From CAZPXH01 sp964591085 (GTDB taxonomy: Bacteria > Spirochaetota > Spirochaetia > DSM-27196 > CAZPXH01), in the NCBI GenBank assembly GCA_964591085.1, contig CAZPXH010000033.1, positions 1 through 5,755 of the forward strand: a stretch of 5,755 nt of DNA, in the 5' to 3' direction. Positions 1 to 5,589 of this stretch are shown here, piece by piece. A program made the position numbers and the translations under genes. Under the pieces are notes generated by a model. It was not told the origin of the DNA. It did not search any database and saw only the letters and a list, made by a program, of their open reading frames with translations. How positions within the stretch are numbered: the first letter of the stretch is position 1; each line of letters starts with the position of its first letter.

Positions 1-141
1 CCTCTGCAAAGCCAATTGCCTTGGACATGACCGCGCCGTGCACCGCCGGGTCCGGGAACCGTAGAGCAAGGCAACCGATACTTCCGGAAAGCCGCCGCCA
101 AGCACATCTGCCAGGCCAGCGAGCAGGTCCTCCCGCGTCAT
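1..141 (-). CDS. Partial ORF, possible MNT-type nucleotidyltransferase (remnant)
   Basis: Read on the minus strand, an ATG at 141-139 opens a frame that stays open for 46-47 codons to the left window edge, so the 3' end is missing. The product starts MTREDLLAGLADVLGGGF and continues into VALLYGSRTRR. The stretch VALLYGSR resembles the first motif (GSxxxG) of minimal nucleotidyltransferases, the antitoxin half of MNT/HEPN pairs. The expected glycine after GSRxR is arginine, and the following residues (CTARSCPRQ) do not look like the family's DxD region. In another minus frame of the same stretch, DPAVHGAVMSKAIGF looks like the helix before the RNxxxH motif of HepT/DUF86 toxins. A deletion joining parts of two genes is therefore possible. 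There is no clear ribosome site: GAGG lies only 2 nt before ATG. Family assignment is tentative. Confidence 0.35.
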   Translation of the reverse strand, partial: MTREDLLAGLADVLGGGFPEVSVALLYGSRTRRCTARSCPRQLALQR

Positions 142-142
142 G

Positions 143-159
143 CCTCTATAGTATAGAGG
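143..159. promoter_or_regulatory. Perfect palindrome over a -10 box (possible operator)
   Basis: CCTCTATA-G-TATAGAGG is a perfect 8+1+8 inverted repeat immediately upstream of the minus-strand ATG at 141. On the minus strand it contains TATACT (155-150), a near-consensus -10 hexamer, with 8 nt between it and the ATG. A transcript starting at the usual distance would have almost no leader. No convincing -35 was found. A palindrome over a promoter next to a toxin-antitoxin-like gene suggests autoregulation, but this is inference. Confidence 0.45.
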
Positions 160-191
160 GGATCGGCGCCGTGGAACGTGTGACCCCGCCC

Positions 192-203
192 CAAAGTACT
201 TTG
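192..203. promoter_or_regulatory. 12-bp perfect palindrome in the intergenic region
   Basis: CAAAGTACTTTG is a perfect 6+6 inverted repeat in the 137-bp gap between the divergent minus-strand ORF and the chemoreceptor gene. It could be an operator for either side. A 12-mer can also arise by chance, so support is weak. Confidence 0.25.
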
Positions 204-214
204 CAGGGCCGGGT

Positions 215-241
215 GCAATGCGTACTCTGATTGGCCGATAC
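215..241 (+). promoter_or_regulatory. Candidate sigma-28-like promoter of the chemoreceptor gene
   Basis: GCCGATAC at 234-241 matches 7 of 8 bases of the enterobacterial sigma-28 (FliA) -10 consensus GCCGATAA, 37 nt upstream of the chemoreceptor ATG. At the correct 11-nt spacing, the -35 position (215-222, GCAATGCG) matches the consensus TAAAGTTT poorly (2 of 8). An alternative sigma-70 pair, TTGCAG (201-206) and TACTCT (223-228) with 16-nt spacing, is also weak. Motility and chemotaxis genes are commonly sigma-28 dependent, which gives the first candidate some weight. Confidence 0.3.
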
Positions 242-278
242 CACGCTTCAGCAAGCACTACGTACCAAGGAATAGACA

Positions 279-2081
279 ATGACAATACGGGCCAAGATCA
301 TCCTGGGCTTTGCCGGGATCCTCTTCCTGATGATTGGGATTACCGTCACCAGCATTCTCCGGGTGGAGCAGATCAACAGCGGGTTGACTCAGATCAATGA
401 CGTGAACGCCGTGAAGCAGCGCTTTGCCATCAACTTCCGCGGCAGCGTGCACGATCGGTCCATCGATATTCGGGACGTGGTGCTCATTGAGGACGATCCC
501 GCCTTGCTGAACAGCGTGATTGCCAACATCTCAGACCTCCGGGATTTCTATGAGGACTCGGAAGCGGAGATGGACGCCATCTTCACCAACCCTGAGCTGG
601 TCAATGACGAGGAGCGGGAAGCCTTTTCCGCCATCAAGGCTGTGGAGACGCAGACGGAACCGGTGATAGCAGAGGTGCTCCGCCTGCGAACGGCAGGAGA
701 CATCCAGGGGGCGCGTGATCTGGTGCTCTCCACCGCGCGGCCACTGTTCACCGAGTGGCTGCGGGTCATCAACGTCTTCATTGACCTGGAAGAGGCGCAG
801 AATACCGTCATTGCCAATGAGACCCGGGAACTTGCCCAGGAGTTTGCGTTGACCAACGCGCTTGTGACCCTGGTGGCGCTTGCCCTGGGAACCGTCCTGG
901 CGCTGTGGGCACTGCGATCGATCAATCCGCTCCGATCCGTTGGTGAGGCACTGCACGAGATCTCCGCCGGAGAGGGAGACCTCACGCGATCGCTCACCGC
1001 CAAGCGGGATGACGAAGTTGGCCAGGTTGCAAACGAGTTCAACGGCTTTGTCGGCAGTCTCCGCGGAATCATGGCAACCGTGAGCCAGAGCGTGGCGCAG
1101 CTGGAATCCGCCAGTGGACACCTGGTCAGCAACACGGAGAGCACGGTTCAGGCGGTTCGGGAAATCAACACAAGTATCGACAGCATCCGGGAGCAGGTGG
1201 AGTCCAGGCAGGTGCCGGAAGTGAACGCCATGGCAGAGCAGCTGGAGGGAATTGTTCGCGATATCCAGAGCCTGGAAACGGTGATTCAGCAGCAGGCAGA
1301 CACAATCGGCAACAGCTCTGCTGCGGTGGAGCAGATGATTGCCAACGTGGCGTCTGTTACCAACAACCTGCAGCGCAGCAGCGAGCGCTTTGATTACCTG
1401 AGCTCCGTTGCAGACGGGGGAAGCGAGCGGATCCGCGAGGTCAACGAGATGCTGGCCTCCGTTGCCAAGCGGTCCCAGGGAATGCTTGAGGCCAACACCA
1501 TCATCAGTAACGTTGCCGCGCAGACCAACCTCCTTGCCATGAACGCGGCAATTGAGGCAGCACACGCCGGAGAGGCGGGCCGGGGCTTTGCGGTGGTTGC
1601 GGATGAGATCAGGTCACTGGCAGAGAACTCCTCCAAGCAGTCCCGCTCCATCTCCGGGGTTCTGAAGGACCTGCAGTCTGCAATTGAATCTGTTGTTGGC
1701 ATGGCGGATGAAGCGGGCCGGGCCTTTGGCGAGGTACAGGAAGCAATTGGTACGGCGGTGTCATTCCAGCGGGAGATCAAGCTGGCCATGGACGAGCAGA
1801 CCACCGGAAACCAGCAGGTCCTGGACTCCTTTGACCGGATCAACCAGCTCACCGGGACGGTGCGGGAACGCAGCGCGGCAATGACCTCCGGAAGCCAGGC
1901 GGTGCTGGACCGGATGGGACAGCTGGTGGAGAGCACCAAGCAGATTCAGGAGCAGGTGGGCCGGATCAGCGCAAACACCACCTCAATTGATGAGGCCATT
2001 GCCGAGGTGGGCCGCCTCACCAATGACACCAACCAGCAGGTGCAAACGGTCCGCTCCGGCGTCTCCCGCTTCAAGGTCTAG
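279..2081 (+). CDS. Methyl-accepting chemotaxis protein (4HB sensor, HAMP, MCP signal domain)
   Basis: This is a transmembrane chemoreceptor that senses a ligand outside the cytoplasm and controls the CheA kinase through CheW. The 600-residue product has a first membrane helix at about 7-27 and a sensor region at about 28-188. The sensor contains NFRGSVHDRSIDIRDVVL, typical of four-helix-bundle (4HB_MCP) sensors. A second membrane helix follows at about 190-212, then HAMP at about 213-265 and a long coiled-coil signalling domain. The kinase-control hairpin tip is at about 413-449 (AAQTNLLAMNAAIEAAHAGE, then GRGFAVVADEIR), with flanking methylation helices. The protein ends SRFKV, with no CheR/CheB-tethering pentapeptide of the NWETF type. 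The ATG at 279 is preceded by AAGGAA (267-272) at 6-nt spacing, a good ribosome site. The gene stands alone, is intact, and ends in TAG. Long antisense frames over it are shadows. Confidence 0.96.
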   Translation: MTIRAKIILGFAGILFLMIGITVTSILRVEQINSGLTQINDVNAVKQRFAINFRGSVHDRSIDIRDVVLIEDDPALLNSVIANISDLRDFYEDSEAEMDAIFTNPELVNDEEREAFSAIKAVETQTEPVIAEVLRLRTAGDIQGARDLVLSTARPLFTEWLRVINVFIDLEEAQNTVIANETRELAQEFALTNALVTLVALALGTVLALWALRSINPLRSVGEALHEISAGEGDLTRSLTAKRDDEVGQVANEFNGFVGSLRGIMATVSQSVAQLESASGHLVSNTESTVQAVREINTSIDSIREQVESRQVPEVNAMAEQLEGIVRDIQSLETVIQQQADTIGNSSAAVEQMIANVASVTNNLQRSSERFDYLSSVADGGSERIREVNEMLASVAKRSQGMLEANTIISNVAAQTNLLAMNAAIEAAHAGEAGRGFAVVADEIRSLAENSSKQSRSISGVLKDLQSAIESVVGMADEAGRAFGEVQEAIGTAVSFQREIKLAMDEQTTGNQQVLDSFDRINQLTGTVRERSAAMTSGSQAVLDRMGQLVESTKQIQEQVGRISANTTSIDEAIAEVGRLTNDTNQQVQTVRSGVSRFKV

Positions 2082-2127
2082 GCCGCGGGGGCACAGGCTG
2101 CGGCCTGCGCTGGCTGGGCGGCACCGG

Positions 2128-3108
2128 GTACGCTTTTTTCTTGCTGCAGCGGTGACCGCGCTGGTGCTGAGCACCCCATCCTGTCAGCTTGCATCGATGG
2201 TGCCGGCCGGGGACTCCTTCCCCAGCGAACCAACCATGAGCAGGGTCAGTCTCATCCCGGATGCTCCGTCTCCTCTTGCCAACCGCTCCGCATCAACGGG
2301 AGACCTTTCAGAAACGGAGGCGGATGCTCCGCATGATGAGGGTGTCCCGGGCAGACACCAGCTGCGAGTGGCCTTCCGCAGCTCCGATATTGAGTTCTGG
2401 TCTATTGATTCGGTGAGCGACATTGAGACGATTCATTCCACCAAGTATGGCGTGGAAGATGGAGGACAGCAGTCACTGTAGTACAGCCTTGGGGACTTCA
2501 CGGAGTCGGTGGTCTTTGAGACCGGCAGTGTGCACGCCGCCACGCTGGGAGAGGGCCTGAATCCGGATTGGAGTGAACGCGCAGCCGCGTTTGCCCAAGC
2601 GGAATCCGGCAACCTCAACTTCATCCGGCTGGACATTGGCGGGGGTGGCATTGATATTCAGCTGGACGGCAATGCGGTTGGGCTAGCGGGCGAATTGGCA
2701 GGTGTGGGCGGTATCAACGCCAACTCCATCCTCTTTGTGGACCGCGAGCTTCTGCCGGAAGCGCTCCTTGTGACACGAACAATCGAGAGCGACCTGAACG
2801 AGAATCGGGTGACCGCAGCCGACCTCGGCGTCTCAGAGGAAGTCTTCCAGCTGCTGAGTACTGTTCACGCACAATCCAACTGGGTGGACACTGAGACACC
2901 AATTGACGTCAACGGTGCCCTGTACATCCCCATGACTCCCATTGATATCGGCGAGTTTGATCCGGAAACCCAGAACCTGGTGCTGGAGCTCACCTGGGAC
3001 ATCAACGAGTACCTGGCGGTTGTAGCAGGCCAGCTTGTCTCCCGGGTGCCACTGGGCCAGACCCCGTACGGCTTTGAACTCACGCTGCGTGTGGAGGACC
3101 GGTTGTAG
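2128..3108 (+). pseudogene. Disrupted lipoprotein-like gene (no start codon, in-frame TAG)
   Basis: One continuous frame runs from the chemoreceptor's end to TAG at 3106-3108, broken only by TAG at 2479-2481. If translation once began at codon 2128, now GTA, the product would open MRFFLAAAVTALVLSTPSC. That is a spirochaete-style lipoprotein signal peptide with the lipidation candidate at Cys19. No ATG, GTG or TTG exists in any frame between the chemoreceptor stop and this point. The nearest in-frame ATG (2023) lies inside the chemoreceptor gene and would add an odd 35-residue leader. The TAG is codon 118 of 326 and is one transition from CAG. The part after it (from GTG at 2509, about 199 residues) lacks a signal peptide but stays open with normal-looking composition, including a GGGGIDIQLDG loop and beta-rich sequence. 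I do not recognise the family. The clean remainder suggests recent inactivation. Confidence 0.7.
2479..2481 (+). other. In-frame premature TAG stop
   Basis: The frame reads GGA CAG CAG TCA CTG TAG TAC AGC CTT GGG across this point, and both sides belong to the same reading frame. TAG also ends the chemoreceptor (2079-2081), this same frame (3106-3108) and the small lipoprotein gene (5587-5589). It is therefore used as a true stop here, and genome-wide recoding of TAG is unlikely. Confidence 0.85.
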
Positions 3109-3174
3109 GCTGACTGCACTGCGGTGAGGCACAGGTTGGCATGGGTGGGCTTTCTGTGGATCTGCGCACGCTGT

Positions 3175-3210
3175 CCCAGGCCGCAGCAGGCTTTGCCGCG
3201 CATGCCCGGC
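3175..3210. repeat. 36-bp dispersed repeat, copy 1
   Basis: This stretch matches 5578-5613 at 35 of 36 positions, the difference being C3184 versus T5587. Here it lies inside the secreted-protein fragment and encodes most of SQAAAGFAAHAR. Its last 16 bases, GCCGCGCATGCCCGGC, form a near-perfect palindrome centred on GCATGC. The flanks of the two copies are unrelated. Confidence 0.85.
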
Positions 3211-3542
3211 GCGCAGAGTCACGGCGGCTGGGGGTGAGCACCGAGCGCCAGATTGCAGACCTTGCCCTGTGGTCTGCCGGGCAGGAAGACGGCCTGACCG
3301 AGCTTGGGACGCTGGCAGACCAGCTGTTGGAAGACCCCGACATCCTTGGCACCGGAAAGGGCTCGGCGGTGGCCCAGACCATGCTGACCGCAGACGGCAA
3401 GGAGATCACCATTGGCGATCTTTCGGGCTACACCGGGCGGGACGGAGCCCTGCAGCTTGCGGTTGTCCTGGGCCATGAGGCCTTCCGGGACGGCATTGTT
3501 GGAAGCAAGACTGAGCAACAGCAGGAGACCATCCGAGACGTA

Positions 3543-3558
3543 CTCGGCCACAGTGCGC
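3543..3558. repeat. 16-bp direct repeat, left copy, bounding the hicBA insert
   Basis: CTCGGCCACAGTGCGC here and CTCGGCCACAGCGCGC at 4118-4133 differ at one position. Both encode LGHSA in the frame of the split secreted-protein gene, on either side of hicBA. The next bases (GTTGG versus TTGCC) may extend the match with a one-base gap. Confidence 0.7.
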
Positions 3559-3587
3559 GTTGGCTGGCGGAGCGAAGCCTCTGGTGG

Positions 3588-3809
3588 TCAAAGGAAGGTC
3601 TTGAACTCATCAACGGTGAGCTCGGCAGCACGGATAAGACTTCGCAAAGTGCCGATGGAAAGCTCCTTGTGTTGCGGCACCGAGAGATTGGCTCTACTCC
3701 CCGGCCTACTGAGCATAACATGACTGCCGACCTGCCCCAGGACGTTCCACCCAGCTTTCTGAAAGGCCTTGACGGCTTGCATGCCGGAGATGTTTGCAAG
3801 ACGAGCCAC
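3588..3809 (-). CDS. hicA: HicA toxin, mRNA interferase
   Basis: HicA toxins are small double-stranded-RNA-binding-fold ribonucleases that cleave mRNA and arrest growth until neutralised by HicB. The 73-residue product has the family pattern throughout: ARLANISGMQAVKAFQKAGW, then GSHVMLSRPG with the conserved catalytic histidine at position 30, then VPQHKELSIGTLRSLIRAAE and LTVDEFKTFL. The length is normal for the family. The start is taken as GTG (3809-3807) because it lies 3 nt after the hicB stop and gives the usual short N-terminus before ISG. An internal ATG at residue 10 would remove a conserved strand. The gene ends in TGA at 3590-3588, 29 bp from the left direct repeat. Nothing in it looks broken. 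It is transcribed with hicB, opposite to the gene it interrupts. Confidence 0.92.
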   Translation of the reverse strand: MARLANISGMQAVKAFQKAGWNVLGQVGSHVMLSRPGSRANLSVPQHKELSIGTLRSLIRAAELTVDEFKTFL

Positions 3810-3812
3810 GGT

Positions 3813-4028
3813 TTAGATAGCAACAACCACTTGATGCTGTCCGTCGGCCAGGGTTTGCGCGGCTGTGACCTTCTGATCCTCGGCCCAGAGCCAGGCTTGA
3901 ATGGCTTCCTTGATGTTGGCCAGGGCCTCCTGCTCGTCCTTGCCTTGGGAAACGCAACCCGGGAGAGCAGGACACTCCGCGACTACCCAGCCATCTTCTG
4001 CGTGGTCTATGGTGACGTGAAACAGCAT
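3813..4028 (-). CDS. hicB: HicB antitoxin (short form)
   Basis: HicB binds and blocks the HicA ribonuclease. The 71-residue product begins MLFHVTIDHAEDGWVVAECP and continues ALPGCVSQGKDEQEALANIK, the classic partial RNase-H-like HicB fold (about 1-50). It then has only a 20-residue tail, ending VVVAI. There is no room for the helix-turn-helix or ribbon-helix-helix DNA-binding domain found in longer HicB proteins, so autoregulation by this protein is unclear. ATG 4028-4026 is chosen because GGAGGAG (4042-4036) sits 7 nt upstream, an excellent ribosome site. An adjacent TTG (4031-4029) is less well placed. The order antitoxin then toxin with a 3-nt gap to hicA's GTG implies coupled translation. 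Its start also overlaps, as TGATG, the stop of an upstream minus-strand frame. Local G+C (29 of 60 at 3781-3840) is lower than in the flanking gene. Confidence 0.92.
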   Translation of the reverse strand: MLFHVTIDHAEDGWVVAECPALPGCVSQGKDEQEALANIKEAIQAWLWAEDQKVTAAQTLADGQHQVVVAI

Positions 4029-4035
4029 CAATGAA

Positions 4036-4042
4036 CTCCTCC
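4036..4042 (-). promoter_or_regulatory. Strong Shine-Dalgarno site of hicB
   Basis: GGAGGAG on the minus strand lies 7 nt before the ATG at 4028-4026. It decides that start over the in-frame TTG at 4031-4029. Confidence 0.75.
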
Positions 4043-4053
4043 GTGCTCAGGCT

Positions 4054-4086
4054 CCGCTGACATGTTGCGCTTCAGGCGGCTTTTTT
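4054..4086 (+). terminator. Possible rho-independent terminator, plus strand
   Basis: A 7-bp stem pairs CCGCTGA (4054-4060) with 4072-4079, with one bulged G at 4076 and an 11-nt loop. It is followed by C and six T's (4081-4086). It lies in the insert upstream of hicB and would stop plus-strand transcripts before the right part of the split gene. On the minus strand the same bases fall in the open frame ending at hicB, so the structure may be incidental. Confidence 0.35.
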
Positions 4087-4117
4087 CAAGTAGTGAACGC
4101 AGTATCTCCGCGCCGCG

Positions 4118-4133
4118 CTCGGCCACAGCGCGC
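4118..4133. repeat. 16-bp direct repeat, right copy, bounding the hicBA insert
   Basis: CTCGGCCACAGCGCGC repeats 3543-3558 with one mismatch. In the frame of the peptidase part it encodes LGHSA and runs straight on into LAAMHGSTYGDSM. The two copies are 575 bp apart, which is the apparent size of the insertion including one repeat. Confidence 0.7.
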
Positions 4134-4141
4134 TTGCCGCA

Positions 4142-5029
4142 ATGCATGGCAGTACCTACGGTGACAGCATGCTCACAGAGCAGATGGCAGCCGAGGCAGA
4201 AGCCTACCGCAGCGGGAACATCGCAGGCCTCATCGGTCACGCCCTCACCGCCTACGACAGCAGCGCGGATTACATAGACAACGTTGGGGAGTACGGGGGG
4301 AGCATGGTGGCTGCACTTGGTGCCGCCATGCACGATTCCTACGCAGGCCCGCTGAGCGAAGACTCCTTTGCCATGCAGGCCAATGTTGCAGCCGCCCAGG
4401 GCTTTGCCCAGCTCTATGATGCAACGCTCTACGGCCAGCGCATTGGTTCCTTTGGGATACCGGGGTTGGTAGACGGCGAGCGGAGCGAGCGCTACTCGCA
4501 AGACGATGTCGCCCAGGCATTCGGCCGCATCCGGGACGAGTGGAGCCTGGACAACAACAATCCGATGTATGCGTTGATCGGTGACGGGCGAGTGATTGAT
4601 CCCGTTGAGGGACGAGATCGGACTTCTGTCCTTTCCCGCTACACCGGTAGTCACCGAACGGGAGAACTTCACGGCTGGCAAGGAGGCCTTGCAACAGATC
4701 TTGCAACGGCGGGGCAGAATCATCCGGTGTTCACGACGCGAACCGAGACACTAGTCGCAAACGCGAATCCCTTGGGATGGGACAATCCTGATAACCCGAG
4801 TTTGGGCTACGGGCTCAATCTGAGAACGAGTACCGCCGACTTCGAAATGATCTACGGTCATCTGCAACCCGGCACATTTGCAATTAACAGACTTATTGGA
4901 CTCATTCAAGCAACGGAAGCTTCGGGCGTGTATCGCTTTGCTCTGCCTCCGGGGTTCCAGTTCGGTAACGTGGGGAACAGCGGAAATTCATTCGGAGCCC
5001 ACCTTCATTGGGAGTTGAGGCCACGATGA
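4142..5029 (+). CDS. M23/LytM-like metallopeptidase, right part of the split secreted-protein gene
   Basis: M23 enzymes are zinc endopeptidases that cut peptidoglycan cross-links. The frame is open from 4097. ATG 4142 is the first start codon, but no ribosome site precedes it and the homologous sequence begins upstream at LGHSA (4118), so this is the 3' part of a broken gene. Of 295 residues, about 1-150 continue the backbone (LTAYDSSADYIDNVG at 35-49). About 165-295 form the peptidase-like domain: YGHL at 238-241 and GAHLHWELR at 285-293, with the paired histidines H287 and H289. The first zinc motif, normally HxxxD, is not standard. The best candidates, H177 and D186 in LHGWQGGLATDLA, are spaced too widely. 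No signal peptide is present. G+C falls from 40 of 60 (4201-4260) to 27 of 60 (4861-4920). The stop overlaps the next gene as ATGA. Confidence 0.7.
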   Translation: MHGSTYGDSMLTEQMAAEAEAYRSGNIAGLIGHALTAYDSSADYIDNVGEYGGSMVAALGAAMHDSYAGPLSEDSFAMQANVAAAQGFAQLYDATLYGQRIGSFGIPGLVDGERSERYSQDDVAQAFGRIRDEWSLDNNNPMYALIGDGRVIDPVEGRDRTSVLSRYTGSHRTGELHGWQGGLATDLATAGQNHPVFTTRTETLVANANPLGWDNPDNPSLGYGLNLRTSTADFEMIYGHLQPGTFAINRLIGLIQATEASGVYRFALPPGFQFGNVGNSGNSFGAHLHWELRPR

Positions 5030-5589
5030 AGCCCGTGAATCGAAGCGGTTGGCACCGTGCTGGAACGTGCATGCTGGTGGTGTCTTTCGCCCTCGCGTGG
5101 AGTTGTGCTGAACCAGCGGAGGACACCACTGGAACGATTGACGACGATCAATCCCCTGAATTTGAGGGGGCACTCGGATTGCACCACGAAGACTCAGTCG
5201 GTGTGCGCGGCGCCCTGGGTGAGGCCCCCGACACTGTTTGGGTAATCGCGAGGGCGAGCGGCGAGGACGGCAACAGCCTCTACTATGGTTCGTTCTTCCT
5301 GCACCCGGACGGGACTGTTGAAGCATCGTTTGAGAGCAGCGGAACAAGCATCGCACTCCTGAATACCCAGTTCCTTGATGACATGTTGGTCTTGTACTAC
5401 TCGCTAAGCTACCAACACGCTCACCGCATCCAGCAGGACGCCGGAGGTGGGACTCCGGAGCCAACTGAGGTGTTTCGGGTGCAGGTTACTTCTGAGCAGA
5501 TCTTGCGCTCTCTTCCGGCGAACGGTGGTTCGCTGAGTGTCACGGTCAGACCGAGTGTTGTTTCCCCGGACGACGTGCCCAGGCCGTAG
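5026..5589 (+). CDS. Small putative lipoprotein, candidate immunity protein
   Basis: The 187-residue product starts MKPVNRSGWHRAGTCMLVVS, a positively charged N-region followed by a hydrophobic core. It reaches LAWSC with Cys27 as the lipidation candidate. The -3 position is alanine rather than leucine, which relaxed spirochaetal lipoboxes may tolerate. The mature part is acidic, then beta-rich (WVIARAS, LYYGSFFLHPDGTVEASFES, VFRVQVTSEQI, LSVTVRPSVV). I do not recognise the family. ATG 5026 is chosen because it overlaps the upstream TGA (ATGA) and has GAGG (5017-5020) 5 nt before it. Tight coupling to a peptidoglycan-hydrolase-like domain fits a periplasmic immunity protein, but no homology supports this. 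The stop codon TAG (5587-5589) lies inside the second copy of a 36-bp repeat, at its one mismatched base, so the true C-terminus may have been cut by recombination. Confidence 0.75.
   Translation: MKPVNRSGWHRAGTCMLVVSFALAWSCAEPAEDTTGTIDDDQSPEFEGALGLHHEDSVGVRGALGEAPDTVWVIARASGEDGNSLYYGSFFLHPDGTVEASFESSGTSIALLNTQFLDDMLVLYYSLSYQHAHRIQQDAGGGTPEPTEVFRVQVTSEQILRSLPANGGSLSVTVRPSVVSPDDVPRP

Larger units (their letters stand above)
3141..3558 (+). pseudogene. 5'-truncated fragment of a large secreted-protein gene (left part)
   Basis: The frame from ATG 3141 gives MGGLSVDLRTLSQAAAGF, then LAVVLGHEAFRDGIVGS at about 106-122 and ETIRDVLGHSA at about 129-139. These segments resemble, from memory, the late part of very large spirochaetal Rhs-like or M23-ended secreted proteins, where a GGVSVDL-like motif and LGHEAYRDG precede a YDSSADY segment. 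The YDSSADY segment occurs here only after the insert, at 4142 onwards. Similarity seems to begin before the ATG: the codons from 3120 read CGEAQVG, preceded by an in-frame TGA at 3111. So the 5' part of the gene is missing. There is no strong ribosome site. After LGHSA the frame physically continues to 4034, but it only reads antisense through hicA and hicB, so I end the homologous part at 3558. It probably makes no functional protein. Confidence 0.6.

Noticed and set aside
21..230. Plus-strand 69-codon frame at the left end
   Set aside because: It has no ribosome site and no recognisable sequence, it crosses the palindromic control region, and it is antisense to a better-supported minus-strand start.
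531..1565. Long antisense open frame (344 codons) over the chemoreceptor
   Set aside because: It is cysteine- and histidine-rich with no recognisable domain, and it lies wholly opposite a strongly supported MCP. It is a G+C-driven shadow.
2082..2140. Intrinsic terminator after the chemoreceptor (GC-rich stretch then T6 at 2134-2139)
   Set aside because: No stable stem ends directly before the T-run, and the T's encode the FF of the lipoprotein signal peptide. The GCCGC/GCGGC pair just after the stop has a long loop and no T-run.
2479..2481. Recoding of TAG (selenocysteine-like, pyrrolysine or TAG-as-glutamine)
   Set aside because: TAG terminates three other frames here in the normal way, no recoding hairpin is evident downstream, and the same gene also lacks a start codon. 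Ordinary inactivation is simpler.
3559..4034. Continuation of the left fragment's plus-strand frame through hicA and hicB
   Set aside because: It is antisense to two clear genes and shows no backbone similarity after LGHSA, so it is not counted as real coding sequence.
3543..4140. Integron gene cassette with attC sites
   Set aside because: TA cassettes are common in integrons, but I found no GTTRRRY/RYYYAAC pair at the insert edges and no integrase. GTTGGCT at 3559-3565 does not fit the core.
4028..4723. 231-codon minus-strand frame opposite the peptidase
   Set aside because: Most of it is antisense to the M23 part and lacks any family pattern. Only its last 30 or so codons, next to hicB, might be meaningful and are discussed separately.
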